This document shows, one piece after another, positions 43,792 through 54,839 of a DNA stretch of 64,000 nt. Location: positions 1 to 64,000 of the forward strand of contig JAUCBJ010005882.1 of assembly GCA_032718475.1 (NCBI GenBank). The letters are read 5' to 3'. Numbering within the stretch: position 1 is the first letter of the stretch; each line of letters opens with the position of its first letter. The notes beneath the pieces are model-generated. The model ran no database searches. It was not told the DNA's origin and saw only the letters and a list, made by a program, of their open reading frames with translations. The position numbers and the translations under genes were made by a program. Source of the DNA: Nemertoderma westbladi. Taxonomy: Eukaryota; Xenacoelomorpha; Nemertodermatida; Nemertodermatidae.

Positions 43792-45210
43792 TGTGGCTGG
43801 TTGCGAGAAAAGGGACCTGGGGAAAAAATGTTCATTCTGAGAAAAACGCGTTTAAAGTTTGGCTCTTAAAATCGACTGTTTTCATTGGTTTATTGGTCGT
43901 TATTGGGTTTTATTAGAGCGAAATTCAAACTGTATTATACTAGTAATAGTACTAAGCACTGTATACACTTGTTATTTTAGATTATCGTAGAATATCTGTA
44001 GCCTATTCGGATAGTTATTGTACAAACAAGTTCACACGAATAATTTAGAATTTATTATGGAAACTGAAGCAGAGTGGCTGAACCTATTAAATAATAGGGT
44101 TTTCAGGTCGCTGATCATGATAAAACTTGTTAAAAATATTTTTTGGAAAAGCAACCATCATTTTTTGTGCTATTTTGGTCCACCAGTATGAAAAGTACAA
44201 GTAAAAAAATGTCAACATAAAAAAATTTGTGTTTGGTTTGATAATTCTGAACGTATGTGTTTTCGAGGTCGCTGATTACGATGAATCTAGTTATAAATAT
44301 TTCTGGTAATGCAAACCCAATTTTGGTGCTATTCTAATGCCCCAGAACTGGAAATTACAAGTAGCACAAACTTATAAACTGTCAAATTATGCCTATGATT
44401 TGGTAATTCTGAAGCTATACTGGTTTTCAAGGTAGCTGATTACGATATAACACGTTACAAATCATTCGTGGTAACGCAACTGATTTTGAACAAAATTTTG
44501 GTGCTTTTCTGTTGGGACGAAAATTACAAGTAGCAAACATTTCAAATTGCAAAAAGCGAATTTGGTCGGATAATACGATATTTTTGAGTGTCATATTCGT
44601 TATCAGTGTCCCAGAAAACCCATAATGTCTAAAATTCAGGTTGATTTGGTAATGATTTTTGGTTATCAAACTTTTGCTACTTGTATTTTTCGTGCCGCAC
44701 ATTCACACATCGAAAAAATTGTTTTAATTCGTGATCAGCATTCCAAAAAAACCATATGTTCATAAAATCAATTTAATTTTGTGGTGATTTTTCATTATCA
44801 TATTTGCACTACGATTTTTTTTCGTGCCCCAAAGGGCACATTCAAAATTACCAAAAATATTCTAGAATGTTATATTTGAGTTCAATATTTGTGATCAGTG
44901 TCCAAAAAAACCGCTATATATAGCGCAAAAAATTAATTTTAGTGAATTATAAAAATATTCGAAAATTTTAGCACGAAAAATACCTGAGATGGATGCCAGA
45001 ATGGACCACATCAAAAAATTAACATTGGTTGCGAGAAAAGGGACCTGCGTTTTTAATTTTTTGTTTAAACTCTCATAACTTTTTAACGAAAAACGATATG
45101 AAAAAACTAGTTCGATATTCGGAAAGCCCAGAAAATTCTGCATCTAATAGGCCTAAAAACGCAAAATCGACCATGTGGTCCCCAGGTCCCTTTTCTCGCA
45201 ACCAGCCACA
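43792..45210. mobile_element. DNA element with 32-bp perfect TIRs and TA duplication
   Basis: TGTGGCTGGTTGCGAGAAAA and the next 12 bases are exactly mirrored at the right end. TA flanks both ends (43790-43791, 45211-45212), as for Tc1/mariner-type insertions. An extra internal copy of the TIR word is at 45027. The interior is a degenerate ~160-bp tandem repeat (GGTCGCTGATTACGAT, TTGGTGCT, TTACAAGTAGCA) with no transposase. Confidence 0.78.
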
Positions 45211-45227
45211 TATTGCTAATTGTTGGG

Positions 45228-45270
45228 TTAAGGATAAGGACAATGGTGCAACAATTGTCCTTATCCTTAA
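45228..45270. repeat. 17-bp perfect hairpin
   Basis: TTAAGGATAAGGACAAT and its exact complement flank a 9-nt loop, immediately next to the TA-flanked element. Further CCTTAACC words follow. Confidence 0.75.
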
Positions 45271-46040
45271 CCCTTTATCCTTAACCTTAACCTATATAAT
45301 ATCGTATCATAATGAAGTTGCTAGCACTGGCATTCTTACCTCACACGGTAGCATAGAATAGCCCATTGATATTCAAAAGAATAGCCCATCGCCCATCTGA
45401 GCGCACATACATTGTCACGTATTTCGATGAAACATGACTCAAGTAACTGGACATCGCCGCACAGTTTCGAAAAACTAACTTGTGTCCTGCATATCCTCTT
45501 CTGCTCCGCGTTACGCCCCACTTAGATGGATTGTCCACAATGTTGAACTTGAAAGGTGTGAAAAAAGTGAAAAACCAATGTCAATGTCATGTCAATAGGC
45601 ACAAAGATGGTTCGGTCGGGCAGCTGATAGACATTATGAAGGTTAAAGATGATGACGTTTTGGCTCAACTGGCTCAGGCAGGAGTGGGACACGTTCGTGG
45701 GACCTTTGCGCAGCATGAAGTGAGCAAAGCCTTAGCTAGCCCTATCTGATAGGGGCCCCACCCCATTAACATGTTGCCTTTCGTTAGTCAGAGGTCGTTC
45801 AACACAATACTCGTCTCCTTAATTTGCCTCATTGCGTTCGTTTGTTTTTTGCCAAACTTCAGATTATTTCTAATCTTTTGACAGATTACATACATACTAA
45901 GTTTCGTTTAATTTCATCATGGAATGACCGAGTTATTAGCAATAAAAAATTTACAACGACGACAGACAACTCGTTAATAGCACCCATATGCTAAGGCTTC
46001 GCTCACTTGAATGTGGCTCTCCCGCTCCCCCACATTCAAT
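45271..46040. other. Mixed intergenic DNA with a short inverted pair
   Basis: GTGAGCAAAGCCTTAGC (45720) and GCTAAGGCTTCGCTCAC (45989) are inverted near-copies 250 bp apart, possibly the ends of a small element that includes GAGTTATTAGCAATAAAAAA. The ORFs at 45336-45749 have no recognisable content. Confidence 0.4.
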
Positions 46041-46054
46041 CCGGTTCGACGCAG

Positions 46055-47640
46055 TTTGTTGCTCGTTGTTGCTCATTGCTGCTCGTTGTGCTTTATTATT
46101 TCTCATTGTTGGTCATTGTTGCTCGTTGTTGCTTGTTTGTTGTTGGTGCTCATTGTTGCTCGTTAGTTGTACTTTATTATTGCTCGTTGTACTTGTACTC
46201 TATTATTGCTCGTTGTTGCTCATTATTGCTCAATGTTACTCATTGTTGCTCGTTGTTGTACTTTATTATTGCTCGTTCAATCGTTGTTCCTCATTGTTGC
46301 TCGTTGTTTCTCGTTGTTGTACTTTATTATTGCTCATTGTTGCTCGTTGTTGCTCAATATTACTCGTTGTTGCTCGGTCAGTCGTTGTTGCTCATTGTTG
46401 CTCGTTGTTGTACTTTATTATTGCTCATTGTTACTCAATATATCTCGTTGTTGCTCAATATAACTCGTTGTTGCTCGTTCAGTCGTTGTTGCTCATTATT
46501 GCTCGTTGTTTCTCGTTGTTGCTCATTGTTGCTCGTTGTTGTTTTTTATTATTGCTCATTGTTGCTCGTTGTTGCTCAATGTTACTCGTTGTTATACTTT
46601 ATTATTGCTCAAAGTTACTCGTTGTTACTCATTGTCATTGTTGCTCATTGTTACTCGTTGTTCCTCATGTCCTAATTATTGGTCGTTGTTTCTCGTTGTT
46701 GTACTTTATTATTGCTCATTGTTGCTCGTTGTTTCTCAATGTTGCTCGTTGTTGAACTTTATTATTGCTCGTTCAGTCGTTGTTCCTCATTGTTGCTCGC
46801 TGTTTCTCGTTGTTGCTCATTGTTGCTTGTTGTTGCTCATTATTACTCAGCGTTACTCGTTGTTGCTCATTGTTGCTCGTTGTTGTACTTTATTATTGAT
46901 CGTTCAGTCGTTGTTCCTCATTGTTGCTCGCTGTTTCTCGTTGTTGCTCATTGTTGCTCGTTGTTGTACTTTATCATTGCTCGGTGTTTCTCAATGTTAC
47001 TCGTTGTTGCTCATTGTTGCTCGTTGTTGCTCGTTCAGTCGTTGTTCCTCATTATTGCTCATTGTTGTTCGTTGTTTATCGCTGTTGCTCATTGTTACTC
47101 GTTGTTGTACTTTATTATTGCCCATTTTTGCTCGTTGTTGCTCATTGTTTCTCATTGTTGCTCAATGTTACTCGTTGTTGCTCATTGTTGCTCGTTGTTG
47201 TACTTTATCATTGCTCATTGTTGCTCGGTGTTTCTCAATGTTACTCGTTGTTGCTCATTGTTGCTCGTTCAGTCGTTGTTCCTCATTATTGCTCATTGTT
47301 GTTCGTTGTTTCTCGCTGTTGCTCATTGTTGCTCGTTGTTGTACTTTATTATTGCTCATTTTTGCTCGTTGCTGCTCATTGTTTCTCATTGTTGCTCAAT
47401 GTTACTCGTAGTAGTCGTAGTTGCTCATTGTTACTCGTTGTTGCTTATTGTTACTCGTTGTTGCTCATTGTTGCTCGTTCAGTCGTTGTTCCTCATTATT
47501 GCTCGTTGTTGTACTTTATTATTGCTCAATGTTACTCATTGTTGCTCATTGTTGCTCGTTGTTTTGTTACTCATCAGCTCATTGTTCGTTTGTTGCTCGT
47601 TGTTGCTTATTGTAGGTCATTGTTGCTCGTGGTGCATTTT
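46055..47640. repeat. TTGTTGCTC (CAACGAGCAA) satellite, 1.6 kb
   Basis: The array consists of GTTGTTGCTC, ATTGTTGCTC and GTTGTACTTTATTATTGCTC units of 9-20 bp, with scattered TTCAGTCGTTGTTCCTCA inserts that define larger units. All three plus-strand frames are open for hundreds of codons (Cys/Leu/Ser-rich), which is the signature of a stop-free repeat rather than of a gene. Confidence 0.92.
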
Positions 47641-47677
47641 TGCACCTATCCAATTAAGCTCAGAAGCTCCCTTATCG

Positions 47678-48105
47678 TGGGATCTAAGTTCGCTTCGCGA
47701 CTAGCACGATGAGTACACAAGGCTTTTAATATCATAAATTGGGATCTAAGTTCACCTATTTAGGATCTAAGTTCACCCACATAGGATCTATGTTAGCATA
47801 TATAGGACCTAATAAGTTCGCAAAGCCATAGGCCATAGGCCAGCGCAGAACCTTTCATCAAAGTCAGGCCTTGTAGGATCTAAGTTCGTTTTACCCATTA
47901 TAAGTACTTTTATATGTTTAAAATGTAGCACAGTACAATATACTACAGTATAATATCGATAGAAAGTGGCCAACGCACAGTACACGTGGGATCTAAGTTC
48001 GCTTCTCCTCTCGCGTGTGCTAAGGAATTTGTATAAATTGGGATCTAAGTTCACCTAAGATCTAAGTTCGCTTTGCTTTCAACGTGGGATCTAAGTTCGT
48101 TTGCG
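47678..48105. repeat. Irregular cluster of ten GGGATCTAAGTTCGC motifs
   Basis: Copies at about 47679, 47741, 47763, 47782, 47803, 47875, 47988, 48030, 48054 and 48084 share RGATCTAAGTTC followed by GC or AC. Spacing is irregular (20-110 bp) and the DNA between is unrelated. Motifs in one orientation with unique spacers do not look like an ordinary tandem repeat. Confidence 0.75.
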
Positions 48106-48115
48106 ATTAGGATAC

Positions 48116-48264
48116 TACTACTACTACTAGGATCGGCATGCTGCATTGCAGCTGCATTTTCAAGAATGGTGTGCCGTCTTTTCAACAAAATTGCGCCGCC
48201 ACAACTCCCTCTCATTAATTACATGTGCTAGATCATCCGCACCTTCGAGGCTAGTGTCCTTTAA
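48116..48264 (-). pseudogene. LINE 3' end, first part of a copy split by insertion
   Basis: It reads (TAG)n, GCCGATCC, GCAGCTGCAATGCAGCATGC and so on up to AGGACACTAGCC, then stops at TTAA. The same LINE continues at 49842 without missing bases apart from the duplicated TTAA. Confidence 0.85.
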
Positions 48265-48277
48265 CCCTATTAAACCC

Positions 48278-48310
48278 GGGGGGGGGGGGGGTCAATATGA
48301 CCCCCCCCCG
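48278..48310. repeat. G-run / TCAATATGA / C-run hairpin (left)
   Basis: About 14 G, then TCAATATGA, then about 9 C: GGGTCA and TGACCC pair around ATA. A matching larger structure is at 49757-49802 (about 18 G and 18 C). Confidence 0.85.
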
Positions 48311-48599
48311 TGGTTTTTTTATTATAATTCTGAAACAAACGCAGTTGGGAATCTGAAATTTTATGACTTTTCCTAAAAATCTATTGTCTTCATGGTAGTG
48401 AAAACCGTTTTCAAAAATATTTGGTACTTTTCGAGTTATAGCACCATTTTTTAACCCTACTTTTGGCACTTTTTTTGAGACGTTTTTTGAAAATTACATT
48501 TCATTAAATATGAATTGTAACATCTCTATTTTTGATTTACACCGGTTTTTTGGTGTTAGAAATTGGATGGAATTCATATAAATTGATTTAGAAATTTCA

Positions 48600-49330
48600 A
48601 ACTTGTTTTTTTCGATGGGTGCCAAATTTTGGTGCCAGCACCAAATTTTGAAATAAGTCAATTTTGTAAATTGATTGTTTGAAACTTGTTTTTTACGCAA
48701 TTGGGGTTTTTTGGGGTTCTGGATTCGATGAAATATATACGAGTTGCACCAAGCGTATCAAACTTATATTTTTCGGTGCTGTGTGCAAATTTTGGTGCTA
48801 GCACTAAATTTTGAAAATCCATTCAATATATAAAATTGCTTGTGACAATTTATTTCTTGCGTTTTAGAGGTTTATGGCTGTTCTGAATTCAATGGAAAAT
48901 ATAATTATCGAACTAGACATCTCAAACTTGTATTTTTCGGATGTGGGTGCAAAATGTGGTGCTAGCACCAAATTTTGAAAACCATCAAATATATCAATTG
49001 ATTGTGTCACCTTGTTTCTTGCGTTATACGGGTTTGTGATGGTTCTGAATTCAATGGAATCAGTAAAAATTTCATAAGAGTTCTCAAACTTGTATTTTTC
49101 GCCGGTGGGTGAAAATTGTTGTGCCAGCACCAAATTTTGGAAAATATGCAAATTGATAAGTAGATAGTATCACCTTGTTTCTTGCGTTATACGGGTTTAT
49201 GGGGGTCCTGAATCCGATGGAATCAATAAAAACAGCACTGGACATCGCAAACTTGTACTTTTTGGTGATGGGTACGAAATTTGGTGCTAGCACCAAAATT
49301 TGCCAAATTACGCCGAAAAATACAAGTAGC
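48600..49330. repeat. Five 163-bp units each with TTGGTGCTAGCACCAA palindrome
   Basis: The palindrome or a close variant occurs near 48629, 48790, 48957, 49119 and 49281, flanked by AAATTT to give about 28 bp of symmetry. Each unit also has CAAACTTGTATTTTTCGG and ATTCAATGGAAT-like words. Short minus-strand ORFs are artefacts of the repeats. Confidence 0.85.
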
Positions 49331-49756
49331 AATGATCTGGCATATTAGAAATGTATTACATTAGAATCAGCGCCCTCGAAAACCTGAAAATGTAAATTTA
49401 TAGCATCGTATAAGTGAATTAAAAATTTTGAGTTTTAACTGAAAAGTGCTGGTTACTTGTTTTTTTCATTTTTTTCCTACGCAGAGAGGACTAAACAGCC
49501 ATTTATAGTAATCATATCATTTTTAAATATTTTCCAATGTATTATGCACCCCAAAAAACCTGTATTGAAAAATAATTAGCCGAAAATGTATCTTTCAAAT
49601 TTTGTGAAAATTGTGCACTACTTGTAATTTTGGTGCTGCAATATAACCACCCCAGTACATTTTTTAGAAATTTTTTTTTTTCGGTCGGATCCAGACAAGT
49701 GATACCTACGTACAAACAAAAAATCAGACGTTTTCGTAAATATTTGTAGATTTTAG

Positions 49757-49802
49757 AGGGGGGGGGGGGGGGGGGTCAATATGACCCCCCCCCCCCCCCC
49801 CC
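49757..49802. repeat. G-run / TCAATATGA / C-run hairpin (right)
   Basis: Similar in layout to the left copy near 48280 but with longer homopolymers; 40 bp from the right end of the piggyBac-like element. Confidence 0.85.
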
Positions 49803-49841
49803 GGTATTTGTACAACATTTTATAGCCCGGTACTAATAGGG

Positions 49842-50876
49842 TTAAGATGCGTCTCAAGAAATTCATGCGCTGTCTACCATGGTTATTCACTCCATGAGGC
49901 TGTCACAGCACAAGATTATACACTGGCTGGTCCTCACGGCAAAAGCAATGTCCTGCAAAGCGGAGGCGGCTTTGTTCTAGTGTCAAGCTTTGGGGAACCA
50001 TTGAGACACCTCAAATGTTATATAGTATCTGATTGGAGATGTGTGCATTGTACTTGACACAGGGAACTCGCGTAGTATTCTTGTGAATGTGCCATCCAGA
50101 GATTTGGTGTCCTCAGCAGTTAGAGTCCAGCATGGACTCCCATAGAGGAGTACTTGAACTACTGCTGCTCTAAATAATCGGACCTTAAGTTTACGATAAA
50201 ATTTGAGTGACTTCCAAATCCTGGAAAGCCTATTCAAGGCTGCCCATGCCTTGCCCTTGCCTTGCCATGGTGTGCCCCTACTTTTACTTCTATAAAGTTA
50301 TCGGGCAATACCCTGTCATTATTGAGGAGCTTTTCAAAGTGGGCCTTCCAACCATTGAGGCGATCGGCTGGTGATTCAGCCTTAACCTTGGTGGTTGATT
50401 GGCTTTTCCGCCCAGTAAGCAAGTTGATCGATTTCCATGCCTGGGATGATTGCGTAGCTGCTGTCGTCGGCATCATTGATGGCAACAACCTGTTGGTTTA
50501 TAAGCTCCTGTATATTAACAGAGTACTGCCTGTTCAGGGACCTAGATGCAGCCTTAACTGCATTCTTGGCCGCTGTAGTCTGTTTGAGTCGGGACTCTTT
50601 CTACGCCTTATGAAGGTCATTTCGGCACTTCTGAATTTTGTTGTCAGTCCAGGGGGCCCGTTTCCTGTTTCGAGGGTATACACGAACTGTTTCTGCAGCT
50701 GCTAACTTAACTGCTTCTGCGAAGGCAGTATAACCCTCGCAGTGATCTGCTGCCTCAGAGGCAAGAACCTCATACCTGTTGCTCAGATGTAGTGTGAAGC
50801 TGGATCTCACACTTGGCTGCTGCAACAGAGAGGACCGACCAGTCATGCCGCGGCAAGGCGGATTTCATTGTTCTGC
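49842..50876 (-). pseudogene. LINE copy, second part, with RT core deleted
   Basis: On the minus strand it runs from [20 protein letters not shown] through [20 protein letters not shown] to IEVK, then jumps to [10 protein letters not shown] and the RT thumb ([19 protein letters not shown]) and onward to the break. The join lies at nearly the same place as in the 26.5-kb copy, though the bases between differ. It has several frameshifts. Confidence 0.85.
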
Positions 50877-51032
50877 TACAGTAGCACGCAGACTTAGGCC
50901 CGGTTTCTCAAACTAAGTGCCCACTTATCCTAAAATTGCCACTTAATAATTAATTTTAAATGACCACTTTGTTAAATGGTAACCAGGTTTAAGTTAAGTG
51001 ATGTTTCTCATAAAAAGATAACGAGCACTTAA

Positions 51033-52284
51033 CCCTTTAGCACCTAAAGCAGGATTTTATTTGTGCCCCATAATCCTAAACTAAAATCATAAAGTCTATC
51101 AGTCTTTCAAATGTCTTATCAGTCTATCAGTTTATCAGTCTTTCTGTCTGTTTGTCTGTCAAAACTTATAACAGAATACTAACTAACTAACATTCTCGCT
51201 CTGGGGGTTTTAAAGGTCGGTGATTTCATTTCTGATGTCAGTTTTCACTTTTAAATAAATATTGTCTGTTGGTCTGTCGGTCTGTCGGTCTTTCTGTCAG
51301 TCAGTCCGTCAAAACTAAAAAAGAATACAAACTTACTAACATTCTCGCTATGGGGGTTTTAAGGGGTGCTGATTTCATTTATGATGTCAGTTTTATCGTT
51401 TACATAAATCTCGTCTGTCTGTCTGTCGGTCTGTCGGTCATTCTGTCAGTCAGTCTGTCAAAACATAAAAAAGAATACAAACTAACTAACTTTCTCGCTA
51501 TGGGGATTTTAAGGGGTGCTAATTCAATTTCTAATGTCAGATTTCACTTTTACATAAATCTATTCTGTTGGTCTGACGGTCTGTCGGTCTTTATGTCAGT
51601 CAGTCTGTCAAAACTTAAAAACAGAATAAAAACTAACTAACATTCTCGCTATGGAGGTTGTAGGGGGTGCTGATTTATTTCTGATGTCAGTTTTCAGGTT
51701 TACAAAAATCTAGTCTGTCTGTTTGTCGGTCTGTCGGTCTTTCTATCGGTCAGTCAGTCTGTCAAAACTTAAAAAATAATACTAACTAACTAACATTCTC
51801 GCTATGAGGGTTTTGATGGGTGCTGATTTCATTTCAGATGTCAGTTTTAACGTTTAAAAAAATCTAGTCTGTCTGGCTGTCGGTCTTTCTGTCAGTCAGT
51901 CTGTCAAAACTTAAGAAAGTATACAAACTAACTAACATTCTCGCCATGGGGGTTTTAAGGGTTGCTGATATCATTTCTGATGTCAGTTTACACGTTTACA
52001 TAAATCTAGTCTGTCTGTCTGTCGGTCTTTCTGTTAGTCTGTACGACTGTACTGTGGTTGGCATTATGTCATATACCTAACACTAATAATACAGTCTACA
52101 ATACAGCCTATCTACAGTACAGAATGGATTTTTTGCCATGAAGAGCACTAAATGTCATTAATACTGTCCACCAGTATACCTACTCTAAGAGCCTTCCAAT
52201 AAAACATGTATTCCAGCATGACGTCCACTGCACGTCTTAGTGCTGTCCATGGTGACGTGCAGTGGAGTCATAGGCTCTAAGGGG
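51033..52284. mobile_element. Nested TTAA-flanked (piggyBac-like) element
   Basis: CCCTTTAGCACCTA at the left and the complement of TAGGCTCTAAGGGG at the right are imperfect inverted repeats, each next to TTAA (51029-51032, 52285-52288). Removing the element joins GAGCAC-TTAA-CTAAGTGG, which fits the host element's own repeats. A second internal mirrored pair, GACGTCCACTGCACGTC / GACGTGCAGTGGAGTC, lies near the right end. Confidence 0.72.
51100..52050. repeat. Six ~150-bp tandem units with GTCTGTCGGTCT microsatellite
   Basis: Each unit has AACTAACATTCTCGCTATGG, GGTTTTAAGGGGTGCTGATT, CATTTCTGATGTCAGTTTT and a GTCTGTCGGTCTTTCTGTCA stretch. A single related unit is at 3.2-3.5 kb. Confidence 0.9.
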
Positions 52285-53270
52285 TTAACTAAGTGGCCAC
52301 TTTAATAATTTAAGGTAAAATTTATACTAAAGTGAAAGTTTTAATTCAGTAGTTACCGGACCGGTAGCTAACAGTTCAATCAGTTAAATTTGTTTATATG
52401 TGAATGGAAGATCAATTTAATTTATTTTAATTACGTCTGAGCAAAGGGTGAGAACAAAACAAGAACCCAATACTTTAAATAATAATAAATAATTTAAATA
52501 ATAATAGTAATAATAATTAAATAATAAAATAATTTTAGCTAGGTAGACCAAGAATAATAGCTACCATAAAAAATCTATATATTTATGCCACGGGATGTTC
52601 TAGAAAATTAATTATGTTAAAATCTGCATTAAAATAGCTAGTAAAATATTGTCAATGAATACGTATCTACGGATCTCTTCCCAATATTTTACAGACGATT
52701 TAAAATGCCCTGTAGTGGCTCAGTAGAACAGTATCGTTATATACTTGTACCGGGTAGGAGTCAATGGCTTAAAATGACCGCAAACTCAAAATAAATTGTA
52801 GTGGAAGTTTGAAAATTGATTTGATTAAATTAAAAACATTAAGGGAATGGAGCAGGTTGCAGTGTTTTCAGGTGTTTTCTAACCAAAACAATAAACTACT
52901 GTATACATTATTTCATTTGCGGTCAATTTGCGTTGAAGATCACTATTTTCACTTACGGCCAATGTGCGCCACGATCTGACTTGTAATGGATTGAGTTTGA
53001 TGTTGTTTACCCTTGATTTTCGTCAATGCCTATTTATAACTCCTGGAACAAAATTTACGACACAAAGCAAAGCATTTTTTATAAGCTTAAGACTTACGTG
53101 GCATGATAATGTACCTCCCAGGGCTAGTTAAGTTCTCCCTTAAATGTGAAACTTTAAATGGCCATTTAACTTTTGAGAAACTGCAAATAAATTTAAGGGG
53201 GCACTTAGTAACAAAACACTTAGTTTAAGTGCCCAATTTAAGTTAAGTGAGTTTTGCGAAACCGGGCCTA

Positions 53271-53842
53271 CTACTACTAGGATCGGCATGCTGCATTGCA
53301 GCTGCATTTTTAAGAATGCTGTGCCGACTTGTCAACAAAATTGCACCGCCAAAACTCCCTATCACCCATGACATTTGCTAGATCATCCGCATCTTCAAGG
53401 CCAGTGTCCTTTAAGATGCGTCTCAAGAAAGTCATGGGCTGTCCACCATGCTTATTCACTCCATGAGGCTGCCAAAGTACAAGATTATGCACTGGCTGGT
53501 CCTCACGGCGAAAGCAATGTCCTGCAAAGCGGAGGCGATTTTGTTCTAGTGTCAAGCTTGGGGGAACCAATGAGACACCTCAAATGTTATATAGTGTCTG
53601 GTTGGAAATGTGTGCATTGTACTTGACACAATGAACCCGGCGTAGCATTCTTGTGAATGTGCCATCCAGAGATTTGGTGTCCTCAGCAGTTAGAGCCCAG
53701 CATGGACTCCCGTAGAGTACTGGAACGACTGCTGCTCTAAATAATCTGACCTTAAGTTTCCGATTAAATCTCGGTGACTTCCAAATCCTGGAAAGCCTAT
53801 TCAAGGCTGCCCATGCCTTTCCCTTACGTATTCGAACCACCA
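53271..53842 (-). pseudogene. 5'-truncated LINE copy
   Basis: The 3' end with (TAG)n abuts the preceding element; the copy ends at TTCGAATACGTAAGGG, the point just inside the RT thumb. It encodes in pieces [20 protein letters not shown] and [20 protein letters not shown]. It is closest to the 26.5-kb copy. Confidence 0.85.
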
Positions 53843-54008
53843 CTGTTTGGAGGTGGGTAGGACAATATGCAAAAAGGGCCCTATGACAATTGACAAGACA
53901 TTACGCCAAATTTAGAGCTGTTTGTTTGTCAAACGTCCTGTTTGCATAACGTCCGTCGCCCGACTGTGTATGCACTGCACTTACTACAGTATGAACCACC
54001 CACAACCA

Positions 54009-54066
54009 AAGCCGGCACAGCATTCTTAAAAATGCAGCTGCAATGCAGCATGCCGATCCTAGTAGT
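54009..54066 (+). mobile_element. 58-bp LINE insertion with 15-bp target duplication
   Basis: AACCACCCACAACCA occurs at 53994-54008 and 54067-54081. Between them is only the last 58 nt of the LINE family (CCGGCACAGCATTC... to ...CCGATCCTAGTAGT). This is an extreme 5'-truncated target-primed insertion and proves the family's 3' end. Confidence 0.92.
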
Positions 54067-54089
54067 AACCACCCACAACCAGTCAATGA

Positions 54090-54835
54090 GTCATGTATTC
54101 TCCCACGCTTTTCAGATTTAAATTGAACTTTGGCGGGGTCAAATCGACTGTCTGTACTAGATAGTTTATACTTTTTAGTAACGGGTTTTCATCTTTCTTG
54201 AAACGCAACATAAGTAGTAAGCACTACTGTAGGTAGTTGAAACTACAGGTATGATACTGTAGTTAAGACTTTCAACTTCAAACGTTATTGTCACCGGGCC
54301 TAAAGCGTTTGCGTTAATTTAGGCCGAATAGTGATTAATATAATTAGTGATTTAGGTGGGGGGATGTGTCAGTAAGTAATAAATGTTTGCGTATCTGTCT
54401 AAAGTCTAAAGTTCAAGACAGGCAGTGGAATGATAGCAATTACTTCCTTATTGTTTTATACTGTATATGTAAAGCGGCAGGTTGGCAGTATTTACAGTAA
54501 ATTATACATAATAATATGTTTGTTCATAGCATTATATAAGACAGACAGTGTCGTTATAGATAAGTAGTTGTGTACTCCTGTAAATTGTCTCTAAGAGTCT
54601 GTAAGTTTCTGGAAATTAAACCTTTGATATACCGATAGTATTAATAATTTATACAGTATATTACAGTGTCTATATATCATGGCCTACAGTATTCTACACA
54701 CGTGTAGGCCTAGTATGCCATGGTCTATATTTTAGTGGGGAATACATTTGTTGCGATAAAATATACATCTGTACCAGTGATATATATATACAGTAGTCAA
54801 AGATTAGCTGTCGTAGGCCTATGTACTGTATGACT
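54090..54835. other. Intergenic DNA, no gene seen
   Basis: AT-rich with GTAGGCCTA and TACAGTAT words. Nothing coding or structured that I can support. Confidence 0.5.
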
Positions 54836-54839
54836 CTTT

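Larger units (their letters stand above)
48265..49841. mobile_element. piggyBac-like non-autonomous element in a LINE
   Basis: It starts CCCTATTA and ends TAATAGGG, and is flanked by TTAA on both sides (48261-48264, 49842-49845), the hallmarks of piggyBac insertions. Inside each end lies a G-run, TCAATATGA, then a C-run, forming large GC hairpins. The core has five ~163-bp tandem units. It interrupts a LINE copy, which is restored when one TTAA and the element are removed. No transposase. Confidence 0.85.
50895..53270. mobile_element. DNA element with TAGGCCCGGTTTC ends, carrying a nested insertion
   Basis: TAGGCCCGGTTTCTCAAA at the left is mirrored (one mismatch) at the right, and subterminal regions are rich in CACTTAA / TTAAGTG words in both orientations. 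A TTAA-flanked element sits inside. There is no transposase. The flanks do not show a clear target duplication, so the superfamily is open. Confidence 0.7.

Noticed and set aside
45480-45749. 89-codon ORF as a gene
   Set aside because: No recognisable domain, and it lies between transposon fragments.
45988-47712. Several ORFs of 220-341 codons in all three plus frames
   Set aside because: They overlap in every frame and encode only Cys/Leu/Ser repeats from a stop-free satellite.
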